In this document: positions 38,777-46,669 of the stretch, piece after piece
How the letters are laid out: each line of letters begins with the position of its first letter
Position numbering within the stretch: position 1 is the stretch's first letter
Origin: an uncultured Carboxylicivirga sp.
GTDB taxonomy: Bacteria; Bacteroidota; Bacteroidia; Bacteroidales; Marinilabiliaceae
Reading direction: 5' to 3'
DNA length: 46,669 nucleotides
Assembly: GCA_947491945.1 (NCBI GenBank)
Contig: CANLLN010000034.1
Span: forward strand, 1 to 46,669
The notes under the pieces: model-generated
Seen by the model: the letters and a program-made list of their open reading frames with translations, nothing else
What the model was told of the DNA's origin: nothing
The model's database searches: none
Translations under genes and position numbers: made by a program

Positions 38777-39868
38777 CTAGTATATCAATTCAAAATTATT
38801 GACCCACAACTCACTTCCAATAGCTCCTGTAAAAAAGTCGCCAAGTGCACTCGACGAAAACACCACGGTTATATGAGTAGGCGTTGCTTGTGGGTCGCCC
38901 CAGGATTCTCCTTCACGGATATTTGCATAATCAAATTCAGGATCAGCGGGAGTGATTTCGCCATATTTAATAGAGACTTCAATGTTGGTAAAGTCAACCT
39001 GTTGAATATCGCTTCTAAACCATCCTGTGCCAATTCTTTCAACAGAATTTCCATCTCTGCGTTCTAATAATACATAGATGTCACATTCATCAGTTCCAGA
39101 TAGTAGATTGCCATTTGCATCTTCGTATGATGTTCCCGGAATGTATTTATAATCAACGCTGAATGATTCAGGCCGTCCAATAAAAGGTGTGCCAAAATCT
39201 ATATTGGATCGTGGGTCCGTGGGATTCGGAAAACCGGTGGTAAATTTACCTGTGAAGAGGGTAGCAGCTGCCATGCGAACTAACAATGGTGCGGCAACAC
39301 TTTTTAAATGTGCTGCAAAATCTCCGCCACCAAGGTCTACAGGGTTAGTATTAGCATCTCCTGCAATTGCTAACGCCCGGTTAGCAGTTCCCCATACTGT
39401 TGATTCTGCGTTTTCTCCAGGCTGCTGGTAGCTGCCGACGTTGTACCAAAGATCAAAGTTACTGTTTGGTAATTGAGGGTTAGGTAGTGCCGGCACTGCA
39501 GAAACTGTCCAAACAGCAATTGTTCCATCTTCAGCAGTAACTGTGTATTTTACATCATTGGAAAAATCCTGTGCTTCTTCAGCAGACGGCGAAAGTGTTG
39601 CAAAATTTGATACCACAATATTGCTAGGCGCCAAGGCTTCTAAATCTGACCCTTCACTCATTGGAATAACAATAGTCTGTTCTTCTTTTTTAATGGTTGT
39701 AACTCCCGCTTGGCCGGGCAATTCAAAAACCCTTATTTCCTTGAAAGAAGAAAGACCGAATTCATCCTCTTTTATACAAGCGTTTAAAACAGAAAGGCTA
39801 AATATAAGCAGGATAAATGAAGTTATGTTGAAGAAGTTTTTTTCAATTAATTGTTTTCTGTTTTCCAT
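38777..39868 (-). CDS. PCMD-domain lipoprotein
   Basis: A 363-residue envelope lipoprotein. The signal peptide ends with LSVLNAC (lipobox; Cys31). Residues about 40-130 form a DUF5018/BIg-like domain (ITIIKKEEQTIVIPMS, AEDGTIAVWTVSA), and about 135-363 is the PCMD (putative carbohydrate metabolism) domain, with LPNSNFDLWYN at the start, AAHLKSVAA, ESFSVDYKYIPG, and the C-terminal THITVVFSSSALGDFFTGAIGSELWVNNFEL. Such proteins sit in Bacteroidota loci for glycan use, but no enzymatic motif is known. It is the last gene of the six-gene minus-strand run. Confidence 0.85.
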   Translation of the reverse strand: MENRKQLIEKNFFNITSFILLIFSLSVLNACIKEDEFGLSSFKEIRVFELPGQAGVTTIKKEEQTIVIPMSEGSDLEALAPSNIVVSNFATLSPSAEEAQDFSNDVKYTVTAEDGTIAVWTVSAVPALPNPQLPNSNFDLWYNVGSYQQPGENAESTVWGTANRALAIAGDANTNPVDLGGGDFAAHLKSVAAPLLVRMAAATLFTGKFTTGFPNPTDPRSNIDFGTPFIGRPESFSVDYKYIPGTSYEDANGNLLSGTDECDIYVLLERRDGNSVERIGTGWFRSDIQQVDFTNIEVSIKYGEITPADPEFDYANIREGESWGDPQATPTHITVVFSSSALGDFFTGAIGSELWVNNFELIY

Positions 39869-39893
39869 ATTTCTTTGATATTTAGTTTAGCCT

Positions 39894-40613
39894 CTAAAAA
39901 TAATATGCAACACCCAAGTTTAATTGCAGCAGGTTAATTCTAAAATCCACTCCAGATTCTACAACTCTTTGTCGATTATCACGGTCATCATTCGTAATTT
40001 CTTCCTCAATTCGCATAGAAAGTCCTGCGATACCAACTGTGGTTTCAAATGCCCAATGTTTATCAAAAAACAACACCATGCCAGGGCTTATCCCTAGTTT
40101 AAGGTCTACAAAATCACCCTCCACTTTCTCAATATCATCCATGCGGAATGTCCTCTGTAGCGATTCACCAAAAGTTACATTTAATTCTGTTTGAACTAAG
40201 ACCTGTAATTGTCCTTTCCCTATCGGTATGTAGTTTCGCATATTGGGAGCAAGAGACAAACCTTGTTGTAATCTTTTAGAGGTTACATTTTCGCCATTTT
40301 CGTCAACAAAAGTAATCTCCTCACGTGCACGACCATATCCTGCTAACAGTCCCAAGGTCATGTTATCCTTTATGGCATAACCTCCATTGCCAATAATCCG
40401 ATAGTCATATCTATTCTGATCAACCACCTGTCGTATTAGCTGATCTTCATTCTTGGCTATACGTGAATCCAATGAAAACGTTAGAGAGCTATAGTACTTG
40501 CCTTTGGTAATTCTAAAATCACGTTCATTTGTATTGACATTTTCTTGAGAAAAAACCAATGAAGTATTGAGAAAGAATATGCCAACAGTTATAAGTAATT
40601 TGTAATGTTCCAT
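39894..40613 (-). CDS. Outer-membrane beta-barrel protein
   Basis: A 239-residue protein with a signal peptide (ITVGIFFLNTSLVFSQ) and a barrel of about ten amphipathic strands (KYYSSLTFSLDSRI, MTLGLLAGYGRAREE, QLQVLVQTELNVTFGES, WAFETTVGIAGLSMR, FRINLLQLNLGVAYYF). The final strand ends in Phe, as expected for Bam-dependent barrels. It falls between the SDR gene (26 nt) and the PCMD gene (25 nt), so it is part of the operon. The substrate or binding function is unknown. Confidence 0.8.
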   Translation of the reverse strand: MEHYKLLITVGIFFLNTSLVFSQENVNTNERDFRITKGKYYSSLTFSLDSRIAKNEDQLIRQVVDQNRYDYRIIGNGGYAIKDNMTLGLLAGYGRAREEITFVDENGENVTSKRLQQGLSLAPNMRNYIPIGKGQLQVLVQTELNVTFGESLQRTFRMDDIEKVEGDFVDLKLGISPGMVLFFDKHWAFETTVGIAGLSMRIEEEITNDDRDNRQRVVESGVDFRINLLQLNLGVAYYF

Positions 40614-40639
40614 ATCATCAGCTTTTTATTTATAAATGT

Positions 40640-41416
40640 TTAATCTAAAGTCTGCACTCCGCCACCATTCACAAATAATACTTGTCCACTAACCCATTCT
40701 GAAACCGGGCAAGCAAAATAAAGCACTGCTCCGGCAATATCCTCCACTTTTCCTAACCTTTTTATTGGGGTTCCTTTCAGCATTTTTTCTTCGATTTCCG
40801 GTGTTAACACCGATTCCAAAGCTTTTGTCCGGGTTGCTCCCGGGCCAACCGCATTTATGCGAATATTATGTACGCCATAATCAAAAGCAAGATTTGATGT
40901 CATATGATTAATTGCTGCTTTGGCACTCGCATAAGCGCTAATGTTCGGACTCTTATTAATAGAGCTCATAGAAGTGATATTAACAATGGAACCATAGCCT
41001 CTTTTTTCCATTTCAGGTGCACAAAGTTGCGATAATCTCCACGAACTGAATACATTCAGTTCAAATACCCACTTAAAATCTTCTACATTAATATTATATG
41101 GATTTTCACGTCCTGCTCCACCACCTCCGGCATTATTCACTAGGATATCAATGCCTCCAAATTTTTCAACCGCTACTTTTACCAGTTTCACCAAATCTTC
41201 ATCTTTGGTAACATTGCACAATACAGGCAATGCGCTTCCACCATTACTATCAATTTGACCCGCCACCATTTGGGCATCTTCAAATTTTAAATCTGCAACT
41301 ACTATATTAGCCCCGTGAGCAGCTAATAATTCGCAAATAGCTTTACCAATACCATTTCCTCCACCAGTGACAATGGCTGTTTTATCATTGAGTTCAAAAA
41401 GTTTTTTTGTTTGCAT
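40640..41416 (-). CDS. SDR oxidoreductase, 7alpha-hydroxysteroid dehydrogenase (HdhA)-like
   Basis: A 258-residue NAD(P)-dependent short-chain dehydrogenase. The cofactor motif TGGGNGIG (17-24), NNAG (94-97) and the catalytic Ser149-Tyr162-Lys166 set are present. The central part, NNAGGGGAGRENPYNI.. ELNVFSSWRLSQLCAPEMEK and TPEIEEKMLKGTPIKRLG.. VSGQVL.NGGGVQ.L, closely follows the Escherichia coli 7alpha-hydroxysteroid dehydrogenase family. The Asp42 after the second strand favours NAD(H). Substrate could be a bile acid, another steroid, or a sugar-like alcohol; with envelope genes around it, an exported or imported metabolite is plausible (inference). Confidence 0.85.
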   Translation of the reverse strand: MQTKKLFELNDKTAIVTGGGNGIGKAICELLAAHGANIVVADLKFEDAQMVAGQIDSNGGSALPVLCNVTKDEDLVKLVKVAVEKFGGIDILVNNAGGGGAGRENPYNINVEDFKWVFELNVFSSWRLSQLCAPEMEKRGYGSIVNITSMSSINKSPNISAYASAKAAINHMTSNLAFDYGVHNIRINAVGPGATRTKALESVLTPEIEEKMLKGTPIKRLGKVEDIAGAVLYFACPVSEWVSGQVLFVNGGGVQTLD

Positions 41417-41473
41417 GCTTATAGTTATTTTTTGTTGTTGCTGTCTAGTTATTTGTATTAGTTAAGAATTATA

Positions 41474-42490
41474 TTACCACTCCCATCCAATACCCGTTCT
41501 TAATACATAGTCGGTATTACTTGCATTTTCAGCAGGCTGATTATCATAGTTAAACGAAATGTCTAATCGTATAAAAAGGTCAATGGGAAGTTCGTATTTT
41601 AAATCGAAATTAGCATCTGCTCGATAGCGGCTAATGTCTGATAAACCTGAATAACCCATAAAAACCAATAATAAGTTTATATCACTTATATCGTATAAAT
41701 TTAATTCAGTACCCAGGTAACCTTCCCAACTGTTTTGACTCGATGTTTCATTTGAGAACTCTTCATAGTTGTTATTAATCCCGGTTTTCGTGCCCCAATA
41801 GGCTTTGTTTGTGCTGTAAATAAAGTTTCCTAACCCTAGCTGGGTATTTGCACGAATATCTAATTTTTGTTCTGTATTAGATAAAGATGAAATCGTAGAG
41901 ATTATATACCAGCGCCGAATCAATAAATGACGAAAATTAAGTTCGCCATCGCTTCGTTTAATAGGGTCTGCGTTATTCTGTATTGACCGCAAATTATTGT
42001 AACTAGCAGCAGTGGACCATTTTTCTGTTTTATATCCGATAAAGCTTCGAGTAGATAGTTGCCGCATGTCTTGAGCCTGAGCCACATTGATTCCTAGTTC
42101 AATAGCAGCACTAAACCGATTCAAAAACCCTTCTTTAATTTGAGTTAAATTGACAATATCCCCAAGATTACAAATAACATAAACGGTATCACTATCATAA
42201 ACCTTTATTTTTTTGCCTTCTATTGTAGTTAATTTCCCATGATAGAGGTTATTTCTTGTCGCAATCAGAAATTTTGATTCTGTATAAATCTCATCAATGC
42301 TTAACCACTCAATCTTAAAGTTGGTATTGCCAAATGGAGCATCAATTTCAAGCACCCCTCTTTCCATGTTTTTTATTTCTCCGACAATCATATTTCCGGC
42401 ATTAAAAAGAAGGGTGTCAGATACTCCAAATGCATTTTTATATATGAATACAAAAACGAAAAGGGCAATGAATTTTATTCTTAGAAGCAT
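41474..42490 (-). CDS. DUF481 outer-membrane barrel protein
   Basis: A 338-residue protein with a signal peptide (ALFVFVFIYKNAFG) and an N-terminal small beta domain (DTLLFNAGNMIVGEIKNMERGVLEI, then a repeat with KVYDSDTVYVICNLGD) followed by the DUF481 (YdiY-like) beta-barrel from about residue 125: SAAIELGINVAQAQ, YKTEKWSTAASYNNL, YLGTELNLYDISDINLLLVFMGYSG, VLRTGIGWEW at the end. The family is outer-membrane and linked to salt or iron stress in some species; function unknown here. The gap to the serine hydrolase is 2 nt. A truncated second copy lies at 38633-38735. Confidence 0.85.
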   Translation of the reverse strand: MLLRIKFIALFVFVFIYKNAFGVSDTLLFNAGNMIVGEIKNMERGVLEIDAPFGNTNFKIEWLSIDEIYTESKFLIATRNNLYHGKLTTIEGKKIKVYDSDTVYVICNLGDIVNLTQIKEGFLNRFSAAIELGINVAQAQDMRQLSTRSFIGYKTEKWSTAASYNNLRSIQNNADPIKRSDGELNFRHLLIRRWYIISTISSLSNTEQKLDIRANTQLGLGNFIYSTNKAYWGTKTGINNNYEEFSNETSSQNSWEGYLGTELNLYDISDINLLLVFMGYSGLSDISRYRADANFDLKYELPIDLFIRLDISFNYDNQPAENASNTDYVLRTGIGWEW

Positions 42491-42492
42491 AT

Positions 42493-43800
42493 TTATTTTG
42501 AAATAAGGTATTTAGCAACTGCATGAAATGCAGGTAGGGATGTTGGGTCTATTTTTGAATTTTTTGCCTCCGGATGTGAAGCAAACCTCACTATAACCAT
42601 TTCTGCCTTGGGATCTATGTAAATGGTTTGACCGTGTACGCCACGAGCAGCAAACGCACCATGTTCGTTATGTGTATGCCACCACATATTACGATAACTC
42701 CATCCTTTCAAAGAAGAATAAACTGATTTATTAAAGGCATCTTTGTTGCCTCCATTCATGATGTCCTCAATTAGGGCTTCTGGTAAAATTTGTGTTTTAT
42801 TAAACTTGCCTTTCTTTCGAATCATCTCTCCAAACAGGCCCATGTCTCGCATGTTTGCACTCAATCCTCCACCAGCAAAAGCAATCCCCGCTCCGTCAAC
42901 TTGATAATAGCCATCCACATGGGTACCAAGTGGTTTCCAAATTCGTTCTGATAATAACTCTGGAATACTCTTGCTAGATACTCTTGAAATAATCCAGCCC
43001 ATTACATCTGTATTAATTGTTTTGTAGCCAAAGACTTTCCCATGCTCACCTTCTTTCTGAACTGTTACTAAATAGTCATAGTAATTTGTTGGACCGCTGT
43101 AAGATGCAGGTTTGGGAAACGGATTACCCGCAGCTGAAAATGCCCAGATTTCAGCATTGGGATCAGAATAGTCTTCGCTGTATTTTAATCCTGTTGTCAT
43201 GTCCAGAATTTGTCTGATGGTTGCATCTCCAAACGCTGATTTCTTTAGTTCAGGAACATAATCTGCTCCCGTTTTATTTTCGTCCAATAGACCTTCTTCA
43301 ACGAGCAAAGCACCAAGTGTCCCGGTAAATGTTTTACTTACTGACATGGCGGCATGAACCCCATTAAGTTCTAATGCGCCAAAATATTTTTCATAAACAA
43401 CCTTCCCTTTATGCAGAATTAATATGCCATCTGTGTAATTCAATTCAAGCGATTCTAGCCACGTTATAGTTGCAGAGCTATTCAATGGTCTAAAAGTTAC
43501 CTTATCAATATTTTTATCAAGCTTTTGTCTGAACTTGTAATGCTTGTCTGTTGATGCCTTCACCACCTTAGTTGGCATAAATTCTCGCAAATGGCAAACA
43601 CTATAACGCAAAGCAGGAAACCGAAAAAAACTACCATCTGAAGCAGATATTATTTTTCCTTTTGGCGGCGGGAATCCCTTCATCCACCCTATTTCATTAG
43701 GGTCCGAAGTCTTTGCATCCAGATAAACTTGACTGAAACTCGGCAATCCTGCCACTAATAATAGCAAGACACTTAAATTCATTTTAAATCGTTGTTTCAT
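42493..43800 (-). CDS. NylB-like serine hydrolase (class C beta-lactamase fold)
   Basis: A 435-residue exported enzyme with a signal peptide (LSVLLLLVAGLPSFSQ). The active-site SxxK is Ser153-Val-Ser-Lys156 (AMSVSKTF), preceded by a HKGKVVYEKYFG strand. The Tyr259 element reads FGYKTINTDVMGW, a form of YxN in which Asn is replaced as in NylB/esterase-type members. The C-terminal HGAFAARGVHGQTIYIDP supplies the HGxxG-like loop. Family members are esterases, peptidases or 6-aminohexanoate-oligomer hydrolases; a beta-lactamase function is not supported. It sits 8 nt after the MscS gene and 2 nt before DUF481. Confidence 0.85.
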   Translation of the reverse strand: MKQRFKMNLSVLLLLVAGLPSFSQVYLDAKTSDPNEIGWMKGFPPPKGKIISASDGSFFRFPALRYSVCHLREFMPTKVVKASTDKHYKFRQKLDKNIDKVTFRPLNSSATITWLESLELNYTDGILILHKGKVVYEKYFGALELNGVHAAMSVSKTFTGTLGALLVEEGLLDENKTGADYVPELKKSAFGDATIRQILDMTTGLKYSEDYSDPNAEIWAFSAAGNPFPKPASYSGPTNYYDYLVTVQKEGEHGKVFGYKTINTDVMGWIISRVSSKSIPELLSERIWKPLGTHVDGYYQVDGAGIAFAGGGLSANMRDMGLFGEMIRKKGKFNKTQILPEALIEDIMNGGNKDAFNKSVYSSLKGWSYRNMWWHTHNEHGAFAARGVHGQTIYIDPKAEMVIVRFASHPEAKNSKIDPTSLPAFHAVAKYLISK

Positions 43801-43808
43801 GGCTTATG

Positions 43809-46265
43809 TTATTTATTATCATTGGGTGGTAACTCACTGCTTTTAATGTGCAAGTCACGCTGTGGAAAGGGAATACTAATACCCGCCTCATTTAGCGCAT
43901 CATGTATTTTAAAAATCATCTCACTCTTGATGATGATCCAGTTGTCAAAATTATCGGTCCAGAATAATAAACGGAAATCGAGTGAGCTTTCACCCAAGTC
44001 GTTAAATAAAACAAGAGGAGCCGGATCCTGAAGTACATCAGGATGTTCGGAAATAGCTTCTAGTAAAAGTGTTTGGGTTTTATAAACATCAGAACCATAA
44101 GCCACACCAGAAATGATTTCAATACGTCGTCGTTTGTCAGAAAGTGTCCAATTGATTAATTCGTTGGATATCAGATTCGCATTAGGGACTATTACTTCAG
44201 CACCATCAAATGTACGGACTTTACTGGAGCGGATACCCATTGATTTTATTGTGCCTATCAGTGTACCAATTTCTACGGTATCACCAATTTGAATGGGTCG
44301 CTCAAATAATAGGATAACACCCGAAACAAAGTTGTTAACGATGTTTTGCAATCCGAAGCCAATACCAACACTAAAGGCGCTAAACAGAATTGTTAATTGA
44401 TTCAGGGGCATTCCCACAGCACTAATGGCCAGAACCACCCCGGCACTAATAAGGCTAAAGCGAATAACAACAGAAATCATCCGGGGTACACCTTTGGACA
44501 GGGAAATATTATGCAGAACATCATCTTCAAGAATGGCCCGGATGATGCCGGATATAACGACTGATATCCAGATGATAACAAAGAAGAGCATTACGCTACC
44601 CATACTAAAGGAAATTAGGCCCAACGAGACTTCTGCATTGAAAGCTGATGTAATAGTTTCATAAAAAGACCTACTGATGCGCAGTATTTTAATAACTGAA
44701 TCGAGCCAGAAGAATATTGCAAGGAGTATGACAATAATGTTTAGTCGCTTTTTAATAACATTTTTATGCGTTTGAAGCACATTCAGGTGACTGAGCTGTT
44801 TTAAATCAATAAGCAAATGGAGTAAGCCCAGAAGTGTTATGGAAGATACCATTAAGAGTAATCCAACCAATGTATTGGTTATGGACAGATCAATGGCTAT
44901 TTCGGCTAATTGCAACTGACCGACTACTGCTGCTATCAAACCAGTTATAGCTGCCAGCAGGTGAAAGATAAAGATAAAGCGTAAAAAGTAGCCCAACGCC
45001 TGAATATTCATTTTTTTTTGACTAAAATGATGAATCAGACTTACCCAAAAGCTAATTTCGATACCTCCCATTAGCAGCAAAATAATTCGGTTGAATGGAC
45101 TTACTGGTGGAAAGATATAATTGATGAAGCGTAGTAAGATTAATAAAAAGAAAACTACCAGATACCGTTTTTCACGGTGATGTGTGATATGTGCCAGGAT
45201 GTCTGTTAATGGTATAATCAGCAGGATGATGGAGATATCTATCAGGATCGGTGGTCGGTGAATTAAAAACAACCCGGAGGAAAAAATAGTGAGTAGTAAT
45301 GCAACGCTAAATGGGCGTTGAAGAATCAATATGGTTGCTTGTTTAAACATGTTGCCACTGTAATGCCTATTCTTTAGGTATTTAATGGAGAGGATGTATA
45401 AACCAGCTAATAAAAGCAGGAAGTAGAGAATTAGATAAGTGAGACGGTTTGAATTGCTCTGATAAAACTGTTTGATAGCAGAGGTGTTATCCTGCCAAAA
45501 GAAGCTTAGGTGTTTGATAAGTTGATGGTAGTTAAGGCGTTTAAAATCAATGTTCCACAAGGCGGGCTGTGTGCGCGAAAATAGTTGCGCATATTGCTGT
45601 TTATTGATGGAATTTATGCGCAGCAGGAGTTCGTCAATTGACAATTGACTTTTTTTGACATTTTTAAGCAGTGGAAATACCAGGTTGCTTTTATAAAGTA
45701 CCAACCTCTGCAATTCTTCTGCTTTAGTTATAACTTCATTGATGGAGTTTGTTATTAAAGAATCCATGGATAAACTATCCATTTGCTGTAGGGTGTTTTG
45801 CCATTGATGAACGGTTGTGTTAATAGTCTTCCGCTTTAGTGATAAGTCTTTTATTATTCCCTCGAGTTGGGCATCCCGTTTTTTTAGTATGCTTTGATAA
45901 TTAAGCCAGAATGTACGTTTGTTTGTCAAGTTGCGAGGCACTATACTATCGATGGAAATTCCGGCTTCTAACAAAATAAGGGAATCGATATGCGATAATA
46001 ACTCATTTGTAATCCGATGCTCTTCTTCCAGAATTTCATCGTCTATCAGTTGTGATGCCATCTTGTCAAAACGAAAAATTACCTCGATGGATGAACCGGG
46101 TATCTGCTCAAAAGCAATCTGATTCATTGGAAGAGTGTCTTTCACGGAAAACAAATCTTTCTCCTGTGAGAACAGGTTCGAAGCTATCAATAAATAGCCA
46201 AAGATGATTAATGACTTCAGCACAATAATGAATTTTAAGAAACTCACATATAATTGTAAGTACAC
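43809..46265 (-). CDS. Large MscS-family mechanosensitive channel
   Basis: An 818-residue inner-membrane protein. A signal-like N-terminus (FIIVLKSLIIFGYLLIASNLFSQ) is followed by a long periplasmic helical domain (about 60-280) with heptad patterns, several transmembrane helices (about 285-590), and the C-terminal MscS core: the pore helix (ILFSAFSVGIGFGLQNIVNNF, about 625-645), the beta domain (FERPIQIGDTVEIGTLIGTIKSMGIRSSKVRTFDG) and the alpha/beta cage. Size and topology resemble the MscK/YbdG-type long channels that open in hypo-osmotic shock. It heads the six-gene minus-strand run. The 404 bp from 46266 to the window end is AT-rich and holds no gene I can support. Confidence 0.9.
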   Translation of the reverse strand: MYLQLYVSFLKFIIVLKSLIIFGYLLIASNLFSQEKDLFSVKDTLPMNQIAFEQIPGSSIEVIFRFDKMASQLIDDEILEEEHRITNELLSHIDSLILLEAGISIDSIVPRNLTNKRTFWLNYQSILKKRDAQLEGIIKDLSLKRKTINTTVHQWQNTLQQMDSLSMDSLITNSINEVITKAEELQRLVLYKSNLVFPLLKNVKKSQLSIDELLLRINSINKQQYAQLFSRTQPALWNIDFKRLNYHQLIKHLSFFWQDNTSAIKQFYQSNSNRLTYLILYFLLLLAGLYILSIKYLKNRHYSGNMFKQATILILQRPFSVALLLTIFSSGLFLIHRPPILIDISIILLIIPLTDILAHITHHREKRYLVVFFLLILLRFINYIFPPVSPFNRIILLLMGGIEISFWVSLIHHFSQKKMNIQALGYFLRFIFIFHLLAAITGLIAAVVGQLQLAEIAIDLSITNTLVGLLLMVSSITLLGLLHLLIDLKQLSHLNVLQTHKNVIKKRLNIIVILLAIFFWLDSVIKILRISRSFYETITSAFNAEVSLGLISFSMGSVMLFFVIIWISVVISGIIRAILEDDVLHNISLSKGVPRMISVVIRFSLISAGVVLAISAVGMPLNQLTILFSAFSVGIGFGLQNIVNNFVSGVILLFERPIQIGDTVEIGTLIGTIKSMGIRSSKVRTFDGAEVIVPNANLISNELINWTLSDKRRRIEIISGVAYGSDVYKTQTLLLEAISEHPDVLQDPAPLVLFNDLGESSLDFRLLFWTDNFDNWIIIKSEMIFKIHDALNEAGISIPFPQRDLHIKSSELPPNDNK

Positions 46266-46669
46266 CAGTTATACAAATTGCTTATTGAACGGTCAAAACA
46301 ATTTAATTCGGTTGCTGTATGGATGTTGATTTATTGTTCTGATCGAGTGCATCATATTGCTATAAACATCTGTATGTCAATATTGTTCAATCAACAACTT
46401 TTCAAATGTAATACCACACGCTCTCTTTTTGTCAAAAAACTTCAATATCAAAATAATCTAACATTACTTGAAAAAGAATTAGTTCTTAATGATGATTAAG
46501 TACAAGTACTTTAATTAATTTTCTTGTGTAAACAGAGTCTTTTGGGTAATGAAGTTGTTTAAAGTCCTAAAATAGAACGAATTAAATGATTAAATTAATT
46601 GATATTCTGATGATTAAATGGTATATTTAATAAATATTCATCAGGTGTTAAGTACTCAAATTATAAAAA

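Noticed and set aside
46278-46499. 73-residue plus-strand frame near the right edge
   Set aside because: AT-rich, no recognisable motif, no promoter or plausible neighbour; treated as chance.
46498-46511. AAGTAC-AA-GTACTT dyad as an operator
   Set aside because: Short and in AT-rich sequence, with no gene start nearby within the window.

Overview
The window comes from a Bacteroidota chromosome, most likely Bacteroidales/Marinilabiliales-like. The evidence is a PorZ-type protein with a type IX secretion C-terminal domain, a PCMD-domain lipoprotein, a membrane-bound pyrophosphatase, a bactofilin, a long signal-peptide-bearing ATP synthase a subunit, and several promoters of the Bacteroidota sigma type (TTTG, 19-20 bp, TAnnTTTG). 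No species is assigned.

Layout. (1) 0.1-5.7 kb, minus strand: a small secreted protein, then siaB-siaC-like regulators, a TerB/ABC transporter fusion and a lipoprotein that read as one operon. (2) 6.0-14.4 kb, minus strand: rdgB, porZ, a phosphoethanolamine-transferase-like enzyme, a DUF3352-type membrane-anchored protein and a Gfo/Idh/MocA oxidoreductase. (3) 14.5-17.7 kb: a tandem universal stress protein diverging from an adenylyl cyclase-HD fusion, then a bactofilin. (4) 18.1-23.0 kb: atpB-atpE-atpF-atpH-atpA-atpG, without beta and epsilon. (5) 23.0-27.0 kb, minus strand: an outer-membrane barrel, the pyrophosphatase hppA and a small lipoprotein-like protein. (6) 27.15 kb: a CAU-anticodon tRNA with a textbook promoter and terminator. 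(7) 27.2-38.6 kb: an accessory region with about 1 kb of degenerate sequence, a mobilization module (MobC-like protein, relaxase, coiled-coil membrane protein), and a complete type II-C CRISPR-Cas locus: divergent tracrRNA, cas9, cas1, cas2 and an array of 33 repeats and 32 spacers. (8) 38.6-46.3 kb, minus strand: a six-gene run (MscS channel, NylB-like serine hydrolase, DUF481 protein, 7alpha-hydroxysteroid-dehydrogenase-like SDR, outer-membrane barrel, PCMD lipoprotein). A decayed fragment of a second DUF481 gene lies between this run and the CRISPR array.

The most informative part is the CRISPR locus. The anti-repeat upstream of cas9 defines a minus-strand tracrRNA of about 76 nt with its own promoter and terminator. 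This fixes crRNA polarity as minus strand, running toward cas2. The repeats carry a promoter-like element, the promoter-proximal end of the array has no recognisable leader and sits 26 bp from the decayed DUF481 fragment, and the locus adjoins a relaxase module beside a tRNA. This suggests a CRISPR-Cas locus delivered on, or captured next to, a mobilizable element. Coordinates and motifs were read by eye; family names rest on motif recognition, not database searches.
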